Shown here: one piece after another, positions 38,332-46,550 of the stretch
Layout: every line of letters begins with the position of its first letter
How positions within the stretch are numbered: the first letter of the stretch is position 1
DNA from: Alphaproteobacteria bacterium
Lineage (GTDB): Bacteria > Pseudomonadota > Alphaproteobacteria > Micropepsales > Micropepsaceae
Length of the DNA stretch: 64,000 nucleotides
Reading direction: 5' to 3'
NCBI GenBank assembly: GCA_947467345.1
Contig: CANIHD010000002.1
Span: 62,001-126,000, forward strand
The notes under the pieces: generated by a model
Databases searched by the model: none
What the model saw: the letters and a program-made list of their open reading frames with translations, nothing else
What the model was told of the DNA's origin: nothing
Translations under genes and position numbers: made by a program

Positions 38332-39372
38332 GTGGGTTTTTTACGTGTAAGCGCTGTTGCCTGTGTTATTGCTCTTGCCTGCGCGGCACCAGCAACGGCG
38401 CAAGATATATTCACCACGAAAAACTATCGCCAGGACCGTGCGCTGTGGACGAACCCGGCGTATTATCGCAACAACACCGTGCGCGCGCTCGTCGACATGG
38501 CGGAGATGACCGACACGCTCGGGAAACAGGGAACGGGCGCGGACGGGAAAATCACCACGCCTTACCCTTACAAGACGTCGCAAGAGCATTACGACGCGTG
38601 GCTGAAAGCCGCCAATGGCGGCACCAAACACACACTCGCAACCTTGCCAGATTGGGACGGCAGATGGCGCGCCAATCAAGGCTGGCTTGATGGCACCAAG
38701 ACGCAGGCAAGCACTGTCGCGGCGGCGCTGACGCCGCAATTCCAGGAATATTTTGTGCAGCAGGAAAAGGCGGAAATCGAGGGCCGCGGTTTTTGGCCGG
38801 CGGCGTTCTGTCTTCCGCGCGGATTTGGCGAGACCATCGGCAGCAGCCCGAAGGAATTCGCGATCCGGCCTGACGTGATCTACATGCTTGGCGCAACCTA
38901 TACGGAAACGCCGGTGCGTTGGGTTTACATGAACACCAACCACACCGCCGAAGCGAAGCAGTTCGCCAAATGGCATGGTGAGTCGATTGGATTCTGGGAC
39001 GGCGATTCTCTGGTCATTCACACCAATCAGATCCGGCAATGGAAATTGGTTCGGATGTTCGAGTGGAGCGATCAGATGTCGACGGTCGAGCGTTATCGGC
39101 GCGTCGGGGATCGCATCGAAGGCGAAATCATCTTCTACGATCCGGTGGCTTTCCGTCAGCCGCTACATGCCAAGCTGGTCATGACGCGCGAGCAGAATAT
39201 CCTGCCGGAGCTGCGTTCGAGCTACGCCACCTGCACCGATTCCAACGGCCCGTCCGCGAACGTCTTTATCAACGACAAGGGCTTGCTCAACGAGCGCCTG
39301 AGCGATGATCCGCTGCATTGGGATTCCACCGATCCGCGGCCATGGGCGAAGCTCTACGCCATCGGCGAGTGA
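38332..39372 (+). CDS. exported protein, uncharacterised superfamily (member 2, tandem copy a)
   Basis: 346 residues starting at GTG 38332, with GGGAG seven bases before. Signal peptide to ATAQ. Main conserved blocks, shared with the next gene: FTTKNYRQDRALWTNPAYYRNN, TPYPYKTS..HYDAW, GGTKHTLATLPDWDGRW, GWLDGTKTQAST.AAALTP, WHGESIGFWDGDSLVIHTNQI, STVERYRRVGDRIEGE and CTDSNGPSANVFIN. The GESIGFWDGDSLVIHT core corresponds to GHSVGHYEGGDTLVVDT in the shorter members. No metal-binding or catalytic motif I can name. Confidence 0.82.
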   Translation: MGFLRVSAVACVIALACAAPATAQDIFTTKNYRQDRALWTNPAYYRNNTVRALVDMAEMTDTLGKQGTGADGKITTPYPYKTSQEHYDAWLKAANGGTKHTLATLPDWDGRWRANQGWLDGTKTQASTVAAALTPQFQEYFVQQEKAEIEGRGFWPAAFCLPRGFGETIGSSPKEFAIRPDVIYMLGATYTETPVRWVYMNTNHTAEAKQFAKWHGESIGFWDGDSLVIHTNQIRQWKLVRMFEWSDQMSTVERYRRVGDRIEGEIIFYDPVAFRQPLHAKLVMTREQNILPELRSSYATCTDSNGPSANVFINDKGLLNERLSDDPLHWDSTDPRPWAKLYAIGE

Positions 39373-39387
39373 GCGGGAGAAATTGAT

Positions 39388-40443
39388 TTGAAGACGAGAA
39401 CGATTGTTTTGGCGGCGTTGCTGTTAGGCGCGGTCGGCGTGCAGGCCGACGCGCAAACTCTGTTCACGACCAAGGATTATCATCTGGATCGTGAGAAGTG
39501 GACCGATCCTGCCTATTACCGGAAGAACACGATCCGACAGATCACCGACATGCAAGTCGCTGCGCGATTTGGCGAAGAAGGCTCCGGTGTCGATGCGTTC
39601 CAATTGACAACGCCCTATCCCTTCAAGACCTCGCGGGAACACTTCGAAGCTTGGCGGCAAGCGGCTAAAGGCGGCACCAAACACACGCTGGCCAGCTTGC
39701 CGGATTGGGACGGCGAGTGGAAAGAAAACACCGGCTGGTTGGACGGCACAAAGACGCAAGCCAGCACCATGGCTGCGGCGCTGACGCCGGAATACCGCGA
39801 ATATTTCGTGCAGGCGCAGAAGGCCGGCGCGGAAGGGCGCCATTGGTGGCCGGGCTCCTATTGTTTTCCGGAAGGCTATGTCGCCGCCATCACCAGCGGA
39901 CCGAAAGAGTTTTTGGTACGCCCAGATAAGGTGGTGATGCTGAGCGCCAGCAACAGCGAAAATCACACACGCTGGGTGCATGTGAACGAGGAGCATCTGG
40001 CTGAGAATTTGCAATTCGCGAAGTGGATGGGTGAATCGGTCGGCTTTTGGGACGGCGATGCGCTGGTCGTGCACACCAACCAGATTCGCAATTGGAAGAC
40101 GTCGAACGCGTTTGAATGGAGCGATCAATTGACGGCGGTGGAACGCTATCGCCGCGTCGGCGATGCGATCGAAGGCGAACTCACGCTTTACGATCCGCTG
40201 GTTTTCCTGCGGCCGCTACATGTGAAGCTTAGCTACACGCTGGATAAAACGCGCAATCCTGCTTTGCGGCCCATCACCAACACCTGCACGGATTCCAATG
40301 GACCCTCCAGCAAGGTGTTTATCAACGCGCAGGGCTTTCTCGATGAGCATTTGCCGGGGGAGGTCGGCTATTGGGACGTGTCCGATTTGCGCCCCTGGGT
40401 GAAAACATTCGAGATCGGCGAAAAGGCCGCAACGCCGCGCTGA
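39388..40443 (+). CDS. exported protein, uncharacterised superfamily (member 3, tandem copy b)
   Basis: 351 residues, close relative of the gene just upstream; the blocks LPDWDGEW, GWLDGTKTQAST, MGESVGFWDGDALVVHTNQIRNWK and CTDSNGPSSKVFIN line up without large gaps. The start is a TTG at 39388 with GGGAG eight bases upstream, the same arrangement as in copy a, so the duplication included the leader. Signal peptide ends ADAQ. Followed by a dispersed palindromic repeat that may end transcription. Confidence 0.82.
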   Translation: MKTRTIVLAALLLGAVGVQADAQTLFTTKDYHLDREKWTDPAYYRKNTIRQITDMQVAARFGEEGSGVDAFQLTTPYPFKTSREHFEAWRQAAKGGTKHTLASLPDWDGEWKENTGWLDGTKTQASTMAAALTPEYREYFVQAQKAGAEGRHWWPGSYCFPEGYVAAITSGPKEFLVRPDKVVMLSASNSENHTRWVHVNEEHLAENLQFAKWMGESVGFWDGDALVVHTNQIRNWKTSNAFEWSDQLTAVERYRRVGDAIEGELTLYDPLVFLRPLHVKLSYTLDKTRNPALRPITNTCTDSNGPSSKVFINAQGFLDEHLPGEVGYWDVSDLRPWVKTFEIGEKAATPR

Positions 40444-40489
40444 TCGTGAGGCATGCCTTCGCTTCAACGGACGCCGTTTGAGAGTTTGT

Positions 40490-40586
40490 CCTCATCCTTC
40501 GAGACGCGCTGAGGGCGCTCCTCAGGACGAGGACTCCTCACACCTCATGGTGAGGAGGCCGCTTGCGGCCGTCTCGAACCATGAGG
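40490..40586. repeat. dispersed palindromic (REP-like) element
   Basis: The outer arms CCTCATCCTTCGAGACG and CGTCTCGAACCATGAGG are inverted copies with one or two mismatches, and between them lie GAGGGCGCTCCTCAGGACGAGG and CCTCATGGTGAGGAGGCC blocks that pair among themselves. This is the extragenic repeat type widespread in alphaproteobacterial genomes. It lies between the ends of two convergent genes, where it could act as a transcription end or mRNA stabiliser. Confidence 0.75.
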
Positions 40587-40592
40587 AATGCC

Positions 40593-41843
40593 TCAATCCT
40601 TCGGGTCGATTGACACCAGCATGATGTGGTTGGTGCCGCTTTGATGAATCAGGAGATTGTTGCCGTCCTGCGTTTTGCGGAAGTGGCGTCCGATGCCGGC
40701 ATAGACATGGCCCGAAGCAATCGGCCAGCTCTGGAATTTTTCCGTCTTCGGATCGAAGCGCACCAGCATGTCGGGGCGAACGCCGGATTCGTTGTACCAG
40801 ATGACATCGTTGACGACTTCGATGGCGTAAGGATGTGAGGCCCGTCCACTTGGCGACGGCCATTCCTTCACTACACCGGTTTTGGGATCCAAACGCCCAA
40901 CATAGCCGAGGCCCGAATTCACGAACCAAACCGTGTCATTGCTGTCGAGCGCCAGACGACGCACCGTCGTACGGGCCTGCGGCAGGTTGAAAATCTTGAT
41001 CTCCATCGTGACGGGATCGACTTTCGCGATGCAGTTGCTGCCGTTGCAGGACACCCAGAGTGCCCCGTCTTTGCTTTGCTTAATGCCATAGGGCAGTGAG
41101 CGCGGGCGCGGCATCTTCACCAGCTTGATTTCGCCGGTCGAGGGCACGAGGCGGCCAAGCATGTTGGCTTGTTGCAACGTAAAATAGAGCGTGCCGTTCT
41201 TGTCGAAAATTGCGGTGTGCGGATCGACCGCGGCCGGATCCGGCATCTTGAAAACTGTGATGTCGCCGGTCTTCGGATCGAGGTGGCCCACCGTTCCGTT
41301 GCCGTTGCCGGTGTACCAAATATTTCCGGCGGCATCAGGCGTGATGCTGTGCGGCAGCGATTGCGGCGGCAGCACCCATTCCTTGATTTCATTTGTTTTC
41401 GGATTGATGCGTCCGATCAGATTTCCGAATTGTCCATTGTACCAGATCATGCCGTCCGGCGTTTCCACCGGATCGCGCGCGCGCTGACCGAGCGTCGGAA
41501 CGGTCCAAGATTTGATTGCGATCTTGGTTGTGCCCGCGACCTGCACCGATTTGCGCTTGTCGTTCGGCGGGAAATTTTTCGCCAGATATTCGGTGATCGT
41601 CGCGAGCTCGGGGCGGCCCTTCAAATCAGCCATATAGCTGATGAGTTCCTGCCAATGTTCGCGCGTATAGCCGGAGCTGTTCTGAATCATGTTGACCTGA
41701 TGGCAGGTGGTGCAGATGGCCTGAACCAGCGGCTTGCCCGGTCCATCGGGAAGCTCGGCCTGAGCCTGCGCGGCGTGTGCCGCGAGCGGCGCCATCAGCC
41801 AGGCGCCTACAGTAAGAATCGAGGCATAGATCGCTCTGGTCAT
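40593..41843 (-). CDS. c-type cytochrome fused to a virginiamycin B lyase-like beta-propeller
   Basis: 416 residues. Signal peptide to AAHAAQA. A haem-binding CTTCHQ at about residues 44-49 lies in a small cytochrome-like domain (LVQAICTTCH, YTREHWQELISYM, LKGRPELATITEYLAKNFPP). From about 110 there are six to seven propeller blades of the Vgb/NHL type (DGMIWYNGQFGNLIGRINPKT, AAGNIWYTGNGNGTVGHLDPKT, DGALWVSCNGSNCIAKVDPVT and so on). Streptogramin hydrolysis is not implied; such fusions may be dehydrogenases or electron-transfer sensors. GGGAG seven bases before the ATG. Divergent from another CxxCH/propeller gene. Confidence 0.85.
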   Translation of the reverse strand: MTRAIYASILTVGAWLMAPLAAHAAQAQAELPDGPGKPLVQAICTTCHQVNMIQNSSGYTREHWQELISYMADLKGRPELATITEYLAKNFPPNDKRKSVQVAGTTKIAIKSWTVPTLGQRARDPVETPDGMIWYNGQFGNLIGRINPKTNEIKEWVLPPQSLPHSITPDAAGNIWYTGNGNGTVGHLDPKTGDITVFKMPDPAAVDPHTAIFDKNGTLYFTLQQANMLGRLVPSTGEIKLVKMPRPRSLPYGIKQSKDGALWVSCNGSNCIAKVDPVTMEIKIFNLPQARTTVRRLALDSNDTVWFVNSGLGYVGRLDPKTGVVKEWPSPSGRASHPYAIEVVNDVIWYNESGVRPDMLVRFDPKTEKFQSWPIASGHVYAGIGRHFRKTQDGNNLLIHQSGTNHIMLVSIDPKD

Positions 41844-41931
41844 TCTGCGCTCCCAGTTCTGGATTCCCTGAAGGATTCATACCGGATCGGCCGACAGTGA
41901 GCGATCACGGAAGCGTGTTCGGCTTAATGGC

Positions 41932-41958
41932 TTGTCGCTATGTGCGCATAGCGCACAA
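41932..41958. promoter_or_regulatory. imperfect palindrome between divergent cytochrome/propeller genes
   Basis: TTGT-C-GCTATG-TGCG-CATAGC-GC-ACAA: two arms of ten bases in inverted order with one extra base on the right. It lies about midway in the 210-base space between the genes at 41843 (leftward) and 42054 (rightward), so it could be an operator serving both. Confidence 0.4.
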
Positions 41959-42053
41959 CTGGCCGCTACAATGCGCGCCATGGCAGTGGGGTGGCGCCAT
42001 GCTAGAATTCCCATTATTCGGTAAAACCGAAGATTCGTCGGGGAAGACGGCAC

Positions 42054-44174
42054 ATGAAAAATCTGAAGAGCCTTTTGCTGGGTGCCGTGGGCCTTGGCGC
42101 GCTTGCTGTCGCTGGCTGTCAGCCGGCCCAAACCAGCGTGGCGATCGATGCCGACGACATTGGCGGCGTCGTGACGGGCGCCAACGGAGCGCCCGAAGCT
42201 GGCGTGTGGGTCATCGCGGAAACACATGATCAACCAGTGCGCTACATCAAGATCGTTGTGACCGACGACGAAGGCCGCTTCGTGCTGCCCGATCTGCCGG
42301 CCGGCAATTACGAAGTGTGGGCGCGTGGATACGGCCTTGTCGATTCCGCCAAGCAGAACAGCAAACCCGGCGCGATCGTGAACATCGCTGCAACCACCGC
42401 ACCGGATGATGCGACGGCGGCCAAAATCTATCCCGCGATCTATTGGTATTCGATGCTGGAAATTCCTGGCCCCGAAATGTTCGGCGGCAAAAGCGATATT
42501 CCGGTTACGACCACGCGCGAACGCTATATCGCTGCGATGAAGACGAATGGCTGCATCGGTTGTCATCAGATCGGGCAACTCGCGACGCGCACGATTCCAG
42601 AAGCCTTCCATGAATTCACCGGTGCCGACGCTTGGATTCGCCGCGTACAATCCGGTCAGGCCGGCACGCAAATGGTGTCGCAGCTCGCCGGCGAACTTGG
42701 CGGCGTGCCACTCAAATATTTCGGCGAGTGGACGGACAAGATCGCGGCTGGCGCCATTCCGGACGTGAAGCCGGAGCGCCCGCAAGGTGTCGAGCGCAAC
42801 GTTGTCATCACGCTCCGCGATTGGATGCGCGATAACAGATATCTCCATGATGCGATTTCTACGGATAAGCGCTATCCGACGGTCAACGCCAATGGCCCGG
42901 TGGTCGGCCAGCCGGAGCTGAGCTCCGATATTCTTCCGATCATGGATCCGAACACCAATACGACAACCGAATTCAAAGCGACTTTCGAAGAAGGGACGCC
43001 CTTCGCCGAGGATCTCGATCCGCTTCTGCCGTCGGCTTATTGGGGCGATGGCCGTCTCTGGGACGGGCATATCAACAACCACAATGCCATGTTCGGCCGC
43101 GATGGACGGATGTGGTTGTCGGCGCAGTTTAAAGGCTTCGACAATTCCGCCTTCTGTAAAGCGGGCTCGGACCATCCGTCGGCGAAGCTTTTTCCCTTGG
43201 AGCGTTCTGCCCGCCGCGTGACGACCTTCAATCCGAAGACCAAGGAATATAAATATTTCGACGCGTGCTTCAGCAATCACCATCTGCAATTTGGCTTTGA
43301 CGAAAACGAAACGCTGTGGACCAGCGGCGGCGGCCAAGTGATGGGCTGGATCAACACCAAGAAATGGGACGAAACGGGTGATGCCGCAGCGTCACAAGGT
43401 TGGACGGCGTTCGTCCTCGACACCAACGGCAACGGTAAGCGCGATGCCTATGACGAACCCAACGATCCGGTCGACCCCACTAAGGACAAACGCATTACCG
43501 GCGGCCTCTATGCCGTGATGCCAAATAAGGTCGACGGCTCGATTTGGGGAACGGTCGGCGTGTTCAACGGACGCCCCGGCGTTGTGCGTATCGATCCGGG
43601 CTCCAACCCGCCGGAAACGGCTTTGACCGAATTCTATGCCGTTCCGCTGCCGGGCTTCGGTACGCGCGGCGGCGACATCGATAGCAAAGGCATTGTGTGG
43701 ATTCCGCTCTCCAGCGGTCATCTCGCGAGCTTTGATCGCAGCAAGTGCAAAGGTCCGCTGAATGGTCCGACAGCCACCGGTGATCATTGTCCCGAAGGCT
43801 GGACGTTCCATCAATATCCCGGCCCGGGCTTTAAAGGCATTGGGGAGAACAGCGCTGAAGCCAGCTATTACTCCTGGGTCGATCAGCACAACACACTCGG
43901 CCTCGGCGAAGACGTACCGATGTCGACCGGCAATTTGAACGACGGCATCATCGCCTATGCCAACGGCAAGATGGTCACGCTGCGCGTTCCCTATCCGCTT
44001 GGTTTCTACTCGAAAGGTTTTGACGGCCGTATCGACGATCCCAATGGCGGCTGGAAAGGCCGCGGTCTTTGGGTGGCAAATGGCGATCGCGTGCCATGGC
44101 TGATCGAAACCGGCAAAGGCACAAGGCCGCTCCTGGCACACATTCAATTGCGTCCAGATCCGCTGGCGAAATAA
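42054..44174 (+). CDS. lipoprotein with carboxypeptidase-regulatory-like domain, CxxCH haem site and propeller-like region
   Basis: 706 residues. Lipobox LAVAGC near residue 22. Residues about 35-110 are a carboxypeptidase-regulatory-like (Ig-like) domain (GVVTGANGAPEAGVWVIAET, DDEGRFVLPDLPAGNYEVW). A c-type haem site CIGCHQ lies at about 166-171, in a setting like the divergent neighbour. The remaining 500 residues have repeated W-D-G/G-x-x-W blade-like units and an EF-hand-like DTNGNGKRDAYDE segment (about 464-476). Similar proteins are found in acidobacterial and proteobacterial soil genomes, without known substrate. Anchored by lipid, probably in the outer membrane facing the periplasm. 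Confidence 0.82.
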   Translation: MKNLKSLLLGAVGLGALAVAGCQPAQTSVAIDADDIGGVVTGANGAPEAGVWVIAETHDQPVRYIKIVVTDDEGRFVLPDLPAGNYEVWARGYGLVDSAKQNSKPGAIVNIAATTAPDDATAAKIYPAIYWYSMLEIPGPEMFGGKSDIPVTTTRERYIAAMKTNGCIGCHQIGQLATRTIPEAFHEFTGADAWIRRVQSGQAGTQMVSQLAGELGGVPLKYFGEWTDKIAAGAIPDVKPERPQGVERNVVITLRDWMRDNRYLHDAISTDKRYPTVNANGPVVGQPELSSDILPIMDPNTNTTTEFKATFEEGTPFAEDLDPLLPSAYWGDGRLWDGHINNHNAMFGRDGRMWLSAQFKGFDNSAFCKAGSDHPSAKLFPLERSARRVTTFNPKTKEYKYFDACFSNHHLQFGFDENETLWTSGGGQVMGWINTKKWDETGDAAASQGWTAFVLDTNGNGKRDAYDEPNDPVDPTKDKRITGGLYAVMPNKVDGSIWGTVGVFNGRPGVVRIDPGSNPPETALTEFYAVPLPGFGTRGGDIDSKGIVWIPLSSGHLASFDRSKCKGPLNGPTATGDHCPEGWTFHQYPGPGFKGIGENSAEASYYSWVDQHNTLGLGEDVPMSTGNLNDGIIAYANGKMVTLRVPYPLGFYSKGFDGRIDDPNGGWKGRGLWVANGDRVPWLIETGKGTRPLLAHIQLRPDPLAK

Positions 44175-44195
44175 TTCGCTGATGAGATAAAAAAG

Positions 44196-44225
44196 AAACG
44201 GCCGCTGCAACCGCAGCGGCCGTTT
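44196..44225. terminator. bidirectional terminator hairpin
   Basis: Perfect 13-bp stem AAACGGCCGCTGC / GCAGCGGCCGTTT with a four-base loop. It lies between the ends of two convergent genes. On the minus strand it is followed by CTTTTTTATC, a good T-run, so it serves mainly the leftward gene; the rightward side has only GCATTT. Confidence 0.85.
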
Positions 44226-44243
44226 GCATTTAGCGCCGAATGT

Positions 44244-45134
44244 TTAACGCGTTCCGTGCGTCAGGACGTAATACATATCCTGCGCGAAACGGGCAGGGGT
44301 GCGTCCGCCGCCCCATTTGGCATCGAATTCGGCGCTCGGCTTAGCGGCGACAACTTCTTCCACCGTCTTGCCTTGCGCGATCATCGCGCCGACACGGGTC
44401 TTCATGAGAAGGATGATGTCGCGCCATTGCGTCAATTCGGTCTGGCTTATCACCGGGCCCTGCCAAGGAATGAACTTGGTATTCACGTTGGTCTCGGCCA
44501 AAATCTTGTTGATGGCGTCGACAAATCCATCGGGCGAATAGACGCCGGCATATTGCGGATATTCCAGCATGCCGCCGAGATACACCACGTTGTTATTGCG
44601 GTAGTAGAAGACGACGTCCGAATCCGTATGCGCGTCAGGATAATGAATGAGATCGACGCGCTCATTGCCCCAATTCAACGTCATCTTGCCGTCGAACGTC
44701 ATCATCGGCAGAAATTCCGGTTTCTGCGCTGGCAGCTGCACATTGTTGATCACCGGATTTATCTGATCAACGCTCATGCGAATACGCGTGTTCACATGCG
44801 CCAAGGAAATTGCCCCCGCATCGTGGAAGAATTTGTTGCCGCCAATATGATCGCCGTGCCAGTGGCTGTTCACGATCAGCTTCACCGGAAACGGCGTAAC
44901 GGACGCGATTTGGTTGGCGAGTGCCGCCGCATTCCGCTCGAAATTGGTTTCGACCAACATCACCTTGTTGTCGCCGACGAGGTAGACGCTGTTGCGGTTC
45001 TCCAACACGGCGACATGGATATTCCCGCTCACCACATAGGTGCGTGGCGGTACGGCTGGCGCCTCGCCGGCAAAAGCGGGAAGCGCCGAAGCGATCAACG
45101 CCGCAGTTGCCGCAATTTGCAGAATGATTTTCAT
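44244..45134 (-). CDS. exported metallo-beta-lactamase-fold protein with altered metal site
   Basis: 296 residues, signal peptide ending LPAFAG. The first metal motif is intact (NSHWHGDHIGGN, about residues 90-101) and a His follows in YPDAHTDSD (about 169). The segment that is normally TGDL reads YLGGML, so the bridging Asp is a Gly. The segment normally GHGPV reads PWQGPV, so the last His is a Gln. Fold certain, hydrolase activity doubtful. C-terminus EEVVAAKPSAEFDAKWG is usual for the exported subgroup. Next to a small exported protein on the same strand. Confidence 0.87.
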   Translation of the reverse strand: MKIILQIAATAALIASALPAFAGEAPAVPPRTYVVSGNIHVAVLENRNSVYLVGDNKVMLVETNFERNAAALANQIASVTPFPVKLIVNSHWHGDHIGGNKFFHDAGAISLAHVNTRIRMSVDQINPVINNVQLPAQKPEFLPMMTFDGKMTLNWGNERVDLIHYPDAHTDSDVVFYYRNNNVVYLGGMLEYPQYAGVYSPDGFVDAINKILAETNVNTKFIPWQGPVISQTELTQWRDIILLMKTRVGAMIAQGKTVEEVVAAKPSAEFDAKWGGGRTPARFAQDMYYVLTHGTR

Positions 45135-45203
45135 GGCTGTTTCCCCATTTTGGCCGACGCGCTTAGAAATCCTGCGCGTTCGCGAATTGCTGTATAGCGC
45201 CGT

Positions 45204-45791
45204 TTAGGGCGCTTCGCCCAGCGCGCCGCCCTCGGTCGCAGGCGTCCGTTGCCCGTCGGCGTCGATATCGTAGCGCACCCGGTTGCCGTCGGTGCCGAAG
45301 ATCCCAAGCGACACTTGGAATTGCGCCGGCGGGGGCGTGCCGCGCGGCACGGTCGCTTCGAGAATGTAAAGGCGCCGCGCATGCAAATGCATGCCGATAA
45401 AGGTGCGGCTTTCGTCGGCATTGAGAATCTGGAGCTGGTGACCTTCGATGCGGTCTATCTGCGCGTAAGCATCGTAGGTAATTTTTCCCGGACCCTGGCG
45501 GAATTTCGTTGCCATCCAAGCAACCGAGCCGCGCACATCGGTGACCTGCGCACCTTCGTAATTGAGCACGGTTATTTTGTAGGTGCTGCCCCTATTCTCG
45601 GCGGTGTATACGCGCCCGGTCAGCTCCATGCCGTATTCGGACTCGAGCATGATGTCTTCGACTTTGGGCTCGTGTGGAAAATTGACGGTGAAGAACTCCG
45701 CCTTGTCTTCGAACATGAACCAGCCCTGAGCTAGGGCAGCGCCCGAGCAAAAGAGCGCCAAAATCGCAACGGCTACAGGGGCAAAACGCAC
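45204..45791 (-). CDS. exported protein of unknown function
   Basis: 195 residues from GTG 45791, which has a perfect GGAGG five bases before it; a longer frame to 45869 is not needed. Signal peptide (VAVAILALFCSGAALAQG), then a mature beta-rich domain with FMFEDKAEFFTVNFPHEPKVEDI, GSTYKITVLNYEGA and FIGMHLHARRLYILEATVPRGTPPPAQFQVSLGIF. This general pattern is seen in many small periplasmic proteins with unassigned function. Upstream of the MBL-fold gene with a 69-base gap, probably one operon. Confidence 0.75.
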   Translation of the reverse strand: MRFAPVAVAILALFCSGAALAQGWFMFEDKAEFFTVNFPHEPKVEDIMLESEYGMELTGRVYTAENRGSTYKITVLNYEGAQVTDVRGSVAWMATKFRQGPGKITYDAYAQIDRIEGHQLQILNADESRTFIGMHLHARRLYILEATVPRGTPPPAQFQVSLGIFGTDGNRVRYDIDADGQRTPATEGGALGEAP

Positions 45792-46011
45792 GCTTTCCTC
45801 CAAGTCCTGGGCAGTGGCAGACCTTACTGGGACAAGGGCATTTTGCGGCGCACAATTTCTTGAGCGCACCCCAAACGTTCAGGTGCAGCCTATAATACCG
45901 CAAGCGTTAGCGCTCTAAGGCGGGCCGGTCCAGCGCCGCTGTTGAACTCAAAGGCAAGTGGTTGAATAATAGGCCCAAGAATAAAAAGACGGGGCGATAG
46001 GAGGAATTGTG

Positions 46012-46404
46012 ATGAATTACCGGGCAATCATGTTTGCCGCGGCTGCTGCATGCGCGGTGGCGCTGCCGAGCTATGCGCACCATTCATTCGCGATGTTCGA
46101 CAATTCCAAATTGATTCAGATCACGGGGACGGTACGGGAATTCGAATATATCAATCCGCATTCCTGGCTGCATGTGATCGTTCCGGACGGCGGCAAAACG
46201 GTCACCTGGTCGTTTGAAATGGGCTCGGTGGCGCAGCTGGTCCGTGACGGCTGGAATCGCGAGTCGGTGAAAGTCGGCGACAAGATGTCGGTGAGTTTTC
46301 ATCCTTTGAGGGACGGCTCCAATGGCGGTCAGTTCAGAACATTGGTCTTCGCCGACGGAAAGAAGCTCTGCCAGGGCGGTGCCGGCGAAAGCATGTGCAA
46401 ATAG
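46012..46404 (+). CDS. exported DUF6152-type protein
   Basis: 130 residues. ATG 46012 has AGGAGG seven bases upstream (GTG 46009 is closer and less likely). Signal peptide ends SYA, so the mature protein would begin HHSFAMFDNSK, then ITGTVREFEYINPHSWLHVIV, GSVAQLVRDGW and VGDKMSVSFHPLRDGSNGGQFRT. This is the DUF6152 pattern, small exported beta-barrel-like proteins often placed next to the uncharacterised superfamily seen in this window. A perfect TATAAT lies at 45891, but no -35 at the right distance. Confidence 0.82.
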   Translation: MNYRAIMFAAAAACAVALPSYAHHSFAMFDNSKLIQITGTVREFEYINPHSWLHVIVPDGGKTVTWSFEMGSVAQLVRDGWNRESVKVGDKMSVSFHPLRDGSNGGQFRTLVFADGKKLCQGGAGESMCK

Positions 46405-46550
46405 CAGGTAGGGCAGTCGAAGGCTGACCCGGGCGGCGAGATCGCGGCGCGGGCGTGCGTTTGCGTTCACCGTTTATGAAACCTCCATGCTGGCAGGTGT
46501 AAGGCCTATGCTAGGTTGCGTTGAGACCGGCCGCTGGGCGCCATTACCGC

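Noticed and set aside
40593..41843. Antibiotic resistance call (virginiamycin B lyase)
   Set aside because: Resemblance is only to the propeller fold; the signal peptide, haem site and context argue for a different role.
41877..43337. 486-residue open frame on the minus strand within the lipoprotein gene at 42054
   Set aside because: The plus-strand gene has a lipobox, a haem motif and a ribosome site; the opposite frame is arginine/histidine-rich without motifs.
45891..45896. Perfect TATAAT upstream of the DUF6152 gene
   Set aside because: The nearest TTGA-like element is 25 bases away, too far for a sigma-70 promoter, so it was not listed as one.
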